Assembly (NCBI RefSeq): GCF_003477995.1
Contig: NZ_QUEM01000053.1
Span: forward strand, 1-8,928
From: Bacteroides sp. OF04-15BH
Lineage (GTDB): Bacteria > Bacteroidota > Bacteroidia > Bacteroidales > Bacteroidaceae
DNA: 8,928 nt
Direction: 5' to 3'
In this document: piece by piece, positions 1 through 6,927 of the stretch
Layout of the letters: each line of letters begins with the position of its first letter
Position numbering within the stretch: position 1 is the first letter of the stretch
Position numbers and translations under genes: made by a program
Notes under the pieces: model-generated
What the model was told of the DNA's origin: nothing
The model's input: the letters and a program-made list of their open reading frames with translations, nothing else
Databases searched by the model: none

Positions 1-101
1 GTTGCTAACTAATATGTAAAGTAAAGCAGGAAGAGTTTTATCAACATGTAAAGTGAATCAGTAAGTATGAACAAAAATGTGTGAAGTAATTTTAGGCATA
101 G

Positions 102-386
102 TCAAGTCATAGCTTCTCCCACATATTTTATGCTTGCATTTTTATGAAAATACCCTTCAAGTTTATGATATTCTACAAGTGAATCATAAAATACGCCTTG
201 TTTTTGGTAATATTCCAGTTGTTTGTCATTCAAGAAACAGGTTTTCTCTACCCATTGACAGTGACAAAGAATTTTAGATATAGTACTCTTGCCAGACGAT
301 TGAGGTCCCATAAAAACATTTATCCTATTTACCTCAAACTCTACAAGTTTTATTGCTCCTATATTTTTTATTGTAAGTTTCTGCAT
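102..386 (-). pseudogene. N-terminal fragment of AAA/RecF-like P-loop ATPase
   Basis: The 94-residue product starts with a beta-strand pattern (MQKLTIKNIGAIK) typical of SMC/RecF/OLD/ABC-type ATPases ('AAA family ATPase' in Bacteroidetes accessory DNA). A clear Walker A follows at residues 27-35, GPQSSGKST. No Walker B, signature motif or Q-loop partner follows: the frame meets TGA at 102-104. Complete members of this type are several hundred residues long, so this is most simply a truncated or frameshifted gene whose 3' part is lost or degenerate. The 100 bases downstream of the stop on this strand show no convincing continuation in any frame. A TATCTTTG promoter element lies about 110 bases upstream. 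Family assignment rests on the P-loop and start pattern only. A functional short protein is possible but unlikely. Confidence 0.6.
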
Positions 387-495
387 ATCTTTGTTATTTA
401 ATTCATACGTGAATTCTAAACCAGAAGAAAAGGCATCTCATTCTTTCTATCTGAATCTTTAATTCGCCTATGATCATAAATACTTTCGTTTCCGA

Positions 496-503
496 CAAAG
501 ATA
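496..503 (-). promoter_or_regulatory. Bacteroidetes -7 promoter element, minus strand
   Basis: Read on the minus strand the bases are TATCTTTG, a full match to the Bacteroidetes -7 consensus TAnnTTTG. The site points towards the ATPase fragment and would give a 5' leader of about 100 bases. No TTTG (-33) element sits at the usual 19-21 base spacing; the nearest, at 537-534, is 30 bases away. The match is to one half of the promoter only. Confidence 0.4.
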
Positions 504-696
504 ATTATTTTACTTTAAATAATAACTTTCCAGCAAAGTTCTTCGCAAAGTCTTAAGCCTCTAAGCTAATAATCTAATGGCAATGCAAATTTATTAGTTT
601 CTTCTTTCATACTACGGAGCATCTTTTTTTCGCATACAGTCGTCTGATTTATACTAATGCTTGCACAAGAACAGAGCAAGTCTAAAAAAGAAATAT

Positions 697-704
697 TAAC
701 TTTG
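697..704 (+). promoter_or_regulatory. candidate -7 promoter element for the nuclease gene
   Basis: TAACTTTG matches the Bacteroidetes -7 consensus TAnnTTTG and points at the gene starting at 805, leaving a leader of roughly 95 bases. It overlaps a short perfect palindrome, CTTTG-T-CAAAG at 700-710, which could be a regulator site or chance. No -33 TTTG is present at 19-21 bases upstream, so the call rests on one element and its position. Confidence 0.35.
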
Positions 705-804
705 TCAAAGGTACTGAATACCAACTGAAAAAATAAACACATATCACCGGAAATGCAGAACGGGAATCCGCCGGAATAGACCCATAAAGCCCAAACGAAT
801 TATT

Positions 805-1365
805 ATGATAGATATAACAAACTGCTTTAGCGATGTTTATGATTCACAATCAGTCGATATAATAGAAATTGACAGTGAAAAATATAATATTCTTAAATAT
901 GAACTGACATTCAATGTATGGAAAGGTAAAGCCATTCAGAATACATTTGGAGGTAAGACTCTAGTAGATGTAGATGGGAAGGCCTCTTTTGCAGAATTAG
1001 CAATTGTTGATTATCTGCAAAGAAACGGTTGGAATGCCAGATGGATTGGAACATACGGCAGACCACCAATGACTCCTTTTATGTTGACAGAATGGAATGA
1101 CGTATGTTATAAGGAACAGGTTCATGTACCCATAACGGATATTGACATACATAATACTCTAGTCGGCATTGCAAAGCTAAATGGGAATAGATTTAGCGGT
1201 TGTTGGGATGTAGTTGCTTGGAAAAATGGAAATATCTTATTTTTAGAAGCAAAACGGAATAAACGTGATCGAATTCGTTCGACTCAAATAAAATGGCTTA
1301 AAGCCTCGTTAGCGTATGGATTAAAATGTAGTAATTTCATTATTATTCAATGGGATATAAAATAA
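805..1365 (+). CDS. VRR-NUC-like PD-(D/E)XK nuclease, stand-alone
   Basis: The 186-residue protein has the layout of a PD-(D/E)XK nuclease in its second half. A glycine precedes D135 (SGCWDVVAW), then a turn (KNGN), then a hydrophobic strand ending in E148-A-K150 (LFLEAKR), then a charged segment and Q161 in a helix (STQIKWLKASLAYGL). That order resembles the VRR-NUC fold (G-x-PD, ExK, DR-xx-QxxW). The proline before the catalytic aspartate is replaced by tryptophan. E64 in the helix FAELAIVDYLQ may be the fourth active-site acidic residue. No helicase, methylase or zinc-binding part is attached. VRR-NUC domains are known in FAN1 and in phage and helicase-associated nucleases; the biological role here is not shown. 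It is monocistronic, and its stop overlaps the first base of a convergent terminator. Nuclease fold likely; activity and target are inference. Confidence 0.65.
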   Translation: MIDITNCFSDVYDSQSVDIIEIDSEKYNILKYELTFNVWKGKAIQNTFGGKTLVDVDGKASFAELAIVDYLQRNGWNARWIGTYGRPPMTPFMLTEWNDVCYKEQVHVPITDIDIHNTLVGIAKLNGNRFSGCWDVVAWKNGNILFLEAKRNKRDRIRSTQIKWLKASLAYGLKCSNFIIIQWDIK

Positions 1366-1420
1366 ATCCTGTTTCTTCATCCGATACCTTTGCAAAACTA
1401 TCAGATAAAGAAACAGGATT
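1355..1420 (-). terminator. intrinsic terminator of the hsdR remnant
   Basis: On the minus strand, 17 bases after the stop of the HsdR remnant, a 22-bp stem forms. It has 13 perfect pairs (1420-1408 with 1377-1365), then nine more pairs including two U-G wobbles, closed by a 12-base loop (GTTTTGCAAAGG). It is followed by TATTTTATAT, a U-rich tract. The two imperfect positions are U-G pairs only in the minus-strand RNA; in plus-strand RNA they would be A-C mismatches. Together with the U tract this fixes the direction. It lies in the last codons and just beyond the stop of the convergent nuclease gene and might also slow its transcript. Confidence 0.7.
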
Positions 1421-1437
1421 CACTGTCATGTTTGCCT

Positions 1438-1722
1438 TTACGCTATAACAATCGAGTTATGAAGTTGCTGGACATAATTCCGGACCTTGACAAAATCTGT
1501 TCCGAACACATCAATCCACTCAAATTCATCAAAAGGAGATTCATTGACCAATGTTTCCGGGCTGATATCGCCATGGTCGGACACATAGGTAATAATCGTT
1601 TTCAGATACTCCTCCTGCAATGAGGTGAAGTTATTATCAGAAAAGAACTGAGACAGTTTTTCCAGAGCCACCCTCCGGTCTATGCCAATCTGCGAGCGGA
1701 TAAAAGCAGCCACATTCTTTGC
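1438..1722 (-). pseudogene. C-terminal remnant of a second type I HsdR
   Basis: The frame encodes about 94 residues resembling the extreme C-terminus of EcoEI-type HsdR: a FIRSQIGIDRRVALEKLSQF segment, a helix ending TYVSDHGDI, then ESPFDEF and a final helix with YVQQLHNSI. The intact HsdR in this window has the same order at its own C-terminus (KYAENGILD, IPPFNSIG, final helix), so the two are divergent homologues. A TAA sits directly upstream at 1723-1725, so there is no nuclease or helicase part. The only nearby start is a GTG at 1711-1713 with no leader. A well-formed terminator follows. G+C is 54 of 120 bases at 1561-1680 against 19 of 60 at 1201-1260, suggesting a different history. This is the tail of a deleted or replaced restriction operon that ran leftwards. 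Not expected to be functional. Confidence 0.75.
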
Positions 1723-1803
1723 TTAACAAAAACTCCACATTTTATTATTTAAGCCTATTCTCTATTTCCTGATAATAATTATTATACGAAGTAACATTCA
1801 TAT

Positions 1804-1829
1804 CGGATAAATTATATAAATTTACTCCG
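1804..1829 (+). promoter_or_regulatory. imperfect palindrome, candidate operator/promoter of the HTH-hsd operon
   Basis: CGGATAAATT (1804-1813) is mirrored by AATTTACTCCG (1819-1829), with one unpaired base (C1825) and a five-base centre ATATA. It ends 20 bases before the start codon of the helix-turn-helix gene. TAAATTTA at 1817-1824, one base off the -7 consensus TAnnTTTG, lies inside it, so a protein bound here would cover the likely promoter. Autoregulation by the adjacent XRE-type protein is the natural reading. No -33 TTTG is seen at the right spacing. Confidence 0.35.
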
Positions 1830-1849
1830 TAATTAAAACATTTTACCCT

Positions 1850-2056
1850 ATGGCTAATTTAAACAGACTAAAAGCTGTACTTGCAGAACAACAGAAAACA
1901 GGGAAATGGCTTGCATCGCAGATTGGAAAATCCAATTGCACTGTAAGCAAATGGTGTAGTAATTCTGTTCAACCAGATCTCAAGACACTTAATGATATAG
2001 CAAATATTCTTAATATAGACGTGAAGGATCTGATTGTCAGCAGTACAAATCATTAA
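1850..2056 (+). CDS. small XRE-family helix-turn-helix regulator
   Basis: The 68-residue protein is almost entirely one Cro/C1-type helix-turn-helix domain. The first helix covers residues 5-14. The HTH is GKWLASQIGKSNCTVSKWCS (about 18-37), with SNCTVSKW as recognition helix. The closing helices hold the typical pattern PDLKTLNDIANILNIDVKDLI. Proteins of this size and type often stand at the head of restriction-modification operons in Bacteroidetes, and are comparable in shape to the C (controller) proteins of type II systems. The gene ends 12 bases before hsdR, so it is probably co-transcribed with it. A palindrome overlapping the likely promoter lies 20 bases upstream, consistent with autoregulation and delayed hsdR expression. 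No Shine-Dalgarno is seen, as usual for the group. Domain call firm; role in controlling hsd genes inferred. Confidence 0.85.
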   Translation: MANLNRLKAVLAEQQKTGKWLASQIGKSNCTVSKWCSNSVQPDLKTLNDIANILNIDVKDLIVSSTNH

Positions 2057-2068
2057 TGATTTATTGCC

Positions 2069-4384
2069 ATGGAAATAAATAAAAAAGAACTCAAGGAACA
2101 AGAGATACGCACTTTGTTCATTACTCCTGCACTCCAACAAAAAGGATGGGCAGTAAGTGTAAATATGCGTGAAGAATACTATTTTACGGATGGTCGAGTA
2201 CTTGTGGTTGGCAACCAACATTCAGTAGCAGAAGGTAAAAAAGCCGATTACCTATTATACCATAATGGCAAGCCCATTGCTGTGGTTGAAGCCAAAGACA
2301 ATAAACACGCAGTTGGAGGTGGTATTCAGCAAGCCATAGATTATGCCCAAATCCTTGACCTGAAATTTGCGTACTCCAGTAATGGCGATGCTTTCTTGGA
2401 ACATGACTTTATCACGGGGAAAGAAACCGAAATCAAGTTAGAGGATTTTCCCACAGAAGAAGAACTATACAACCGTTATCTTGCATCTAAAAACTATACT
2501 TCGGATGAACTCAACATAATAGAAACACCGTTTTATTATGATGCACATAGCCATGAACCAAGATATTATCAACGTATAGCAGTTGACCGTACTGTGGAAG
2601 CCATAGCCAGAGGACAACAACGTGTACTTGTCGTAATGGCTACCGGTACAGGTAAGACATTTACAGCATTTCAGATTATCCATCGTCTTCATAAAAGCGG
2701 GGCAAAGAAAAAAATCCTATATCTTGCAGACCGGAATATCCTCATAGATCAAACAATGGCTCAAGATTTTAAGCCATTCAAGAAGTTTATGACCAAGATA
2801 ACTTCTGTTGGAGAGGGTGAAGAAAAGATAGATTCATCATACGAAGTGTATATGGCTTTATATCATCAGCTGGTCGGAAAAGAAGGTAAGCCAGACCCGT
2901 TCTTGGAGGTACAACCCAACTTCTTTGATTTGATTATCGTTGATGAGTGCCATCGGGGAAGCGCGAAAGACGATTCCGCATGGCGCAAAGTATTGGAGTA
3001 TTTCAGCTCGGCTACCCAAATTGGTATGACAGCCACTCCAAAAGCCGATGAAGGAGCAAACAACTTGGATTATTTCGGGGAACCTGTATATACCTATTCA
3101 CTTCTCCAAGGAATCCAAGATGGTTTTTTGGCTCCATATCGGGTTACCGCCGACTTTATCAATGTTGATTTGCAAGGATGGACTCCGGAAGAAGGTGAAA
3201 TGGATTTATTGGGTAAAGAAATCGAGCAGAAATTATATCAAAGACAAAATATAGGACGTGATCTTGCTATCAAGCTAAGACGTAAAGTCGTAGCACAAAG
3301 AATCACTAAAATGTTACACGACATCGGACGTATGACAAAAACGATTGTATTCTGCCCTGATATAGAGGAAGCTGCCGAAATGCGAACACTACTTATCAAT
3401 ATGAACAGTGATTTGTGTAAAAAGTCACCCTATTATGTTACACGCATTGTCGGTGAGGATAAAGAAGGGAAAAAACAATTAGATAACTTTATCAGTGTGG
3501 ATGAGCCCTACCCGGTAATTGTTACAACCTCCGAACTCCTATCTACAGGAGTGGACTGTAAGACTTGTGGCTTAATCGTTATAGACAAAGAAATTGGCTC
3601 TATGACTGAATTCAAGCAAATCATCGGACGTGGTACACGGCTTAGAAAAGACAAGGGTAAGTGGCATTTGGAAATCCTTGATTTTCGCAATGCCACAGCA
3701 AAATTCAAAGACCCTGCATTTGATGGCGATCCGGAACCGCCCAAAGGAGGTGGCAAAAAGCCAAAACCATACCCACCTGTAGATCCAGTTCCCACTCCTG
3801 TATCTGATTGTCGTGAAAAATACCTTATCAATGGAAGGGATATTCGCATTGCCCATGAGATAGTATCTGTTTTAGGAGAAGATGGCAAAACCATGAGAAC
3901 AGAAAGTGTTCAGTCGTTTGCAAGAAAGCAATTATTACGACACTATCAGACCCTTGATGAGTTCATACATACATGGACAGAAGCGGAACGTAAGCAAGCT
4001 GTAATGGATGAGTTAAAGGAATATGCCATTCTAATAGAAGCAGTTCGCGAAGCAAATCCTGCATTGAAGGATGCAGACATCTTTGATGTGATATGCCACG
4101 TTGCTTTTGACCAACCACCATTGACAAGAAAAGAAAGGGCAAACAACGTAAAGAAGCGTAACTACTTCGGAAAGTACGAAGGCAAAGCTCGTGAAGTCTT
4201 GGAGACTCTTCTTGATAAATATGCAGAGAATGGCATTCTTGACTTTGAAAAGGCGAATATTTTAGAAATACCACCATTTAATAGCATTGGTAAACCAACT
4301 AAGATTGTGAAATTATTTGGCGGCAAACATGAATTTGAGAAGGCTGTCAAAGAACTTGAATATCAAATATATAAAATGGCATAA
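2069..4384 (+). CDS. hsdR: type I restriction enzyme subunit R (EcoEI-like)
   Basis: This is the motor and cutting subunit of a type I restriction complex. The N-terminal nuclease domain carries D60, then E74-A-K76 (VVEAKD), and the QxxxY element Q88-Y92. The superfamily 2 translocase follows: Walker A ATGTGKT (191-197), DECH box (292-295), TATP (321-324), the motif V region TTSELLSTGVDC (486-497) and motif VI QIIGRGTRLR (517-526). A glycine/proline/lysine-rich linker (about 555-578) leads to the EcoEI-type C-terminal domain (about 610-770), which in the family docks to HsdM. At 771 residues it is about full length for EcoEI-type subunits, and every key motif is intact. The start at 2069 gives the expected N-terminus, with helix ELKEQEIRTLFITPAL leading in. 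It follows the HTH gene by 12 bases and precedes hsdM by 2, implying coupled translation. Confidence 0.96.
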   Translation: MEINKKELKEQEIRTLFITPALQQKGWAVSVNMREEYYFTDGRVLVVGNQHSVAEGKKADYLLYHNGKPIAVVEAKDNKHAVGGGIQQAIDYAQILDLKFAYSSNGDAFLEHDFITGKETEIKLEDFPTEEELYNRYLASKNYTSDELNIIETPFYYDAHSHEPRYYQRIAVDRTVEAIARGQQRVLVVMATGTGKTFTAFQIIHRLHKSGAKKKILYLADRNILIDQTMAQDFKPFKKFMTKITSVGEGEEKIDSSYEVYMALYHQLVGKEGKPDPFLEVQPNFFDLIIVDECHRGSAKDDSAWRKVLEYFSSATQIGMTATPKADEGANNLDYFGEPVYTYSLLQGIQDGFLAPYRVTADFINVDLQGWTPEEGEMDLLGKEIEQKLYQRQNIGRDLAIKLRRKVVAQRITKMLHDIGRMTKTIVFCPDIEEAAEMRTLLINMNSDLCKKSPYYVTRIVGEDKEGKKQLDNFISVDEPYPVIVTTSELLSTGVDCKTCGLIVIDKEIGSMTEFKQIIGRGTRLRKDKGKWHLEILDFRNATAKFKDPAFDGDPEPPKGGGKKPKPYPPVDPVPTPVSDCREKYLINGRDIRIAHEIVSVLGEDGKTMRTESVQSFARKQLLRHYQTLDEFIHTWTEAERKQAVMDELKEYAILIEAVREANPALKDADIFDVICHVAFDQPPLTRKERANNVKKRNYFGKYEGKAREVLETLLDKYAENGILDFEKANILEIPPFNSIGKPTKIVKLFGGKHEFEKAVKELEYQIYKMA

Positions 4385-4386
4385 AA

Positions 4387-5895
4387 ATGGCAGTAAACAA
4401 TATCATAAAGCGAATCCAGAATATCATGCGACAAGATGCAGGTATCAATGGTGACGCACAGAGAATCGAACAAATGACTTGGATGTTCTTCTTGAAAGTC
4501 TATGACACGCAGGAAGAAACATGGGAGTACAAAGATGATAACTATAAGTCTATCATCCCAGAAGAATTGCGTTGGCGTAATTGGGCAGTAGACGAAAAAG
4601 ATGGTGAAGCATTGACAGGTGAAGCCCTGCTTTCTTTTGTTAATGAGAAACTATTCCCAGCATTAAAAAACCTTCCTGTAAATGCCGACACACCACGAGC
4701 CAAGAGTATTGTTCAAGAAACATTTGCCGACTTGAACCAGTATATGAAAAACGGAACGCTTCTGCGTCAAGTAATCAACATAGTAAACGAAATTGAATTT
4801 GATGATGCAGAAGACCGCCACACATTCGGAGATATTTATGAAGGCATCTTAAAAGATTTGCAATCAGCAGGAAATGCGGGTGAATTCTACACTCCACGTG
4901 CCTTGACTGATTTTATCGTCATGATGCTTGATCCTAAATTGGGTGAAACCTTTGGAGATTTTACCAGCGGTACAGGAGGCTTCCTTACCTCTGCGCTCAA
5001 CTATATGGTTAAGAATGTCCGTTCTGCCGAAGATGGTGAGAAGTTGCAAAATGCAGTTGTTGGTCAAGAATGGAAACCGTTACCCTATCTTTTGAGCATC
5101 ACAAATTTGTTGCTTCATGATATTGAGGCTCCCAATATAACACACTGTGATTCACTTGGTACAAATGTTACGGATTTCAATGAAACCGATAAAGTTGATG
5201 TTATCGGTATGAACCCTCCTTATGGAGGCAGCACGGACGATAGCATAAAGAGCAACTTTCCCTTACGTTACCGCTCAAGCGAAACTGCCGATTTGTTTAT
5301 AGCCCTTATTATGTACCGTCTTAAAGCAGGCGGCAGATGTGGAGTGATTATTCCTGACGGTTTTCTGTTCGGTACTGACGGAGCAAAGCTTGCACTTAAA
5401 GAGAATCTTCTGCGCAATTTCAATTTGCATACAATCATCCGTTTGCCAGGTTCTATATTCTCTCCATACACTTCCATTGCCACCAACATTCTTTTCTTTA
5501 ACAATGAACAAGCCGAAGGCTGCGAAGAAGGATTCAAAACTAAAGAGACATGGTTCTATCGTTTGGATATGCCGGAAGGCTACAAGCATTTCTCAAAAAC
5601 CAAGCCAATGAAAGTAGAGCATACCCTGCCTATTCAGGAATGGTGGAATGACCGAAAAGAGATAGTCAATGATGAAGTGGGAGAAAAGAGCCGTGTGTTT
5701 ACTGCTCAGCAGTTGATTGATTTGGATTGCAATTTCGACCAATGTAAATTCCCAAAGGAAGAAGAAGAAATACTCCCTCCGGCAGAATTGCTTAAACAGT
5801 ATTTTGAGAAACGTGCTGCACTCGACCATGAAATAGACAAAACACTTTCTGAGATTCAAAAAATTCTCGGTATAGACATAAAATCGTGTAACTGA
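4387..5895 (+). CDS. hsdM: type I N6-adenine DNA methyltransferase subunit M
   Basis: HsdM transfers a methyl group from S-adenosylmethionine to adenine N6 in the sequence chosen by HsdS. Residues 1-135 form the helical HsdM N-terminal domain. The linker to the catalytic domain holds the family hallmark GEFYTPR (165-171). SAM-binding motif I is DFTSGTGGFL (191-200), where the more usual proline after the aspartate is phenylalanine. Catalytic motif IV is NPPY (276-279), diagnostic of N6-adenine (or N4-cytosine) methylation. Further conserved segments are GGRCGVIIPDGFLF (315-328) and IIRLPGSIFSPYTSIATNILF (350-370). At 502 residues it is full length and looks intact. The C-terminal coiled segment (about 460-495) probably packs on HsdS. 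The gene starts two bases after hsdR and is followed by the RhuM-like gene after 15 bases, not directly by hsdS as in the simplest operons. Confidence 0.96.
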   Translation: MAVNNIIKRIQNIMRQDAGINGDAQRIEQMTWMFFLKVYDTQEETWEYKDDNYKSIIPEELRWRNWAVDEKDGEALTGEALLSFVNEKLFPALKNLPVNADTPRAKSIVQETFADLNQYMKNGTLLRQVINIVNEIEFDDAEDRHTFGDIYEGILKDLQSAGNAGEFYTPRALTDFIVMMLDPKLGETFGDFTSGTGGFLTSALNYMVKNVRSAEDGEKLQNAVVGQEWKPLPYLLSITNLLLHDIEAPNITHCDSLGTNVTDFNETDKVDVIGMNPPYGGSTDDSIKSNFPLRYRSSETADLFIALIMYRLKAGGRCGVIIPDGFLFGTDGAKLALKENLLRNFNLHTIIRLPGSIFSPYTSIATNILFFNNEQAEGCEEGFKTKETWFYRLDMPEGYKHFSKTKPMKVEHTLPIQEWWNDRKEIVNDEVGEKSRVFTAQQLIDLDCNFDQCKFPKEEEEILPPAELLKQYFEKRAALDHEIDKTLSEIQKILGIDIKSCN

Positions 5896-5910
5896 TAATT
5901 GTGAAGTGAT

Positions 5911-6927
5911 ATGAAGGATTTGACAATCTCAAACATAGAAAGACAAAATGTACTAAACAACCGTTTTGCGGTCAGTAAGGTACAGGAACATCTTGATATA
6001 GAAGGAATGCTCTTTGATGGAGAATACCGTTTTACTAAAAAAATGGTTGCCGATTTTTATCAAGTTGATACATCTACAATAGACCGTTATCTGCAATCAA
6101 ATTCTGAGGAATTAAAGCATAATGGATATATTTTATGTAAAGGTAAACAGCTGAAAGAATTTAAGTTAGAATTTGCTCACCTTATTAATGAGGCGAGCAA
6201 AACAACACAGCTCGGATTATTTAATTTCCGCTCTTTCTTAAATATAGGAATGCTACTTACAGAGAGTGAGAAAGCTAAAAAAGTCCGTAGTCTTATCTTG
6301 GATTTTGTGATTACCACCATCAACGAAAAGACAGGTGGGGGAACTAAATATATTAACCGCAGAGATGTGCATTATCTTCCGGCTGCAATCACAGAAGAAA
6401 ACTACCGTAAAAATCTTACTTCTGCCATCAATCAATACGTGAATGGACATCCTACATACAAGTATTCCCAAATTACAGATTTCATCTACAAGGCTGTTTT
6501 CAAGGAGAATGCCAAGGAATATCGAGAAGTATTAAGGTTGGATTCTAAGGACAATGTTCGGCACACGTTGTATTCAGAAGTACTATTAGTAATCTCTTCT
6601 TTTGAAAACGGTGTAGGGGCTGCTATAAGTGAACGATTCAAGGAAAATGGCAGTAGAAAACTTACTATTGATGAGGTAGAGCGTATAGTGAATGAACTTG
6701 CCGAACATCCCATGCAGAAACCTTATCTAAATGATGCCAGAACCAAAATGGCTTCAAGGGATTTCAGTTTCCGAGATGCGTATCATGGTAATATAGCAGA
6801 TTATTTGCAAGCTGTTACTCCTGAAGAATTTGAACGATTCATCGGCGACCAGTCTATTGATTTTGACCGTATCTTAGCAGATAACAAAGATGTGCTTAAA
6901 CGCTTAAAGCAAGCAGAAGATGAGTAA
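5911..6927 (+). CDS. RhuM-like DNA-binding protein, probable partner of Doc
   Basis: The 338-residue protein has a winged-helix-like N-terminal section. It runs YRFTKKMVADFYQVDTSTID (39-58), reading as a helix-turn-helix, then ELKHNGYILCKGKQLKEFK, then a helix SEKAKKVRSLILDFVI (119-134) of the kind seen in RhuM, BRO and phage antirepressor proteins. The C-terminal half (about 160-338) is helical and charged, and I do not recognise a catalytic motif in it. Genes labelled 'virulence protein RhuM' occur fused to or beside Fic/Doc domains, and here the stop codon overlaps the doc start by 8 bases (ATGAGTAA). The simplest role is an antitoxin and DNA-binding regulator for the downstream Doc, but it lacks an obvious Fic inhibitory motif, (S/T)xxxE(G/N). 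An effector role tied to the Hsd complex is an alternative. Family likeness moderate; function inferred. Confidence 0.65.
   Translation: MKDLTISNIERQNVLNNRFAVSKVQEHLDIEGMLFDGEYRFTKKMVADFYQVDTSTIDRYLQSNSEELKHNGYILCKGKQLKEFKLEFAHLINEASKTTQLGLFNFRSFLNIGMLLTESEKAKKVRSLILDFVITTINEKTGGGTKYINRRDVHYLPAAITEENYRKNLTSAINQYVNGHPTYKYSQITDFIYKAVFKENAKEYREVLRLDSKDNVRHTLYSEVLLVISSFENGVGAAISERFKENGSRKLTIDEVERIVNELAEHPMQKPYLNDARTKMASRDFSFRDAYHGNIADYLQAVTPEEFERFIGDQSIDFDRILADNKDVLKRLKQAEDE

Larger units (their letters stand above)
402..804. other. non-coding spacer between divergent genes
   Basis: About 400 bases separate the minus-strand ATPase fragment from the plus-strand nuclease gene. I see no open frame with protein-like composition, no tRNA-like cloverleaf and no long inverted repeat. 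What it holds is a minus-strand TATCTTTG (496-503), a plus-strand TAACTTTG (697-704) and two copies of GCAAAGT 12 bases apart (533-539 and 545-551). This fits a divergent promoter region, possibly containing decayed sequence. Confidence 0.5.

Noticed and set aside
11..66. Imperfect direct repeat with 32-base period (AAyATGTAAAGTrAA...)
   Set aside because: Only two copies, four mismatches in 23 bases, AT-rich and at the window edge; cannot be told from chance without the sequence to the left.
198..401. Plus-strand open frame of 67 codons
   Set aside because: Antisense to the Walker A-bearing ATPase fragment; no protein-like features of its own.
1365..1420. 13-bp perfect inverted repeats flanking TACCTTTG, which looks like an invertible promoter
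   Set aside because: The spacer is only 30 bases, most of which also pairs to extend the stem, and a U-rich tract follows on one side. A terminator explains everything; invertible promoters have longer segments.
1390..1623. Plus-strand open frame of 77 codons
   Set aside because: It lies opposite the HsdR remnant, whose frame matches a known protein domain; the plus-strand product has no family-like pattern.
1772..1785. Perfect 14-base palindrome ATAATAATTATTAT
   Set aside because: Made only of A and T in an AT-rich spacer, so weak evidence of function; the palindrome at 1804-1829 is more complex and better placed.
3508..3894. Minus-strand open frame of 128 codons inside hsdR
   Set aside because: Mirror of the conserved helicase motifs and proline-rich linker of hsdR on the other strand; composition is that of a shadow frame.
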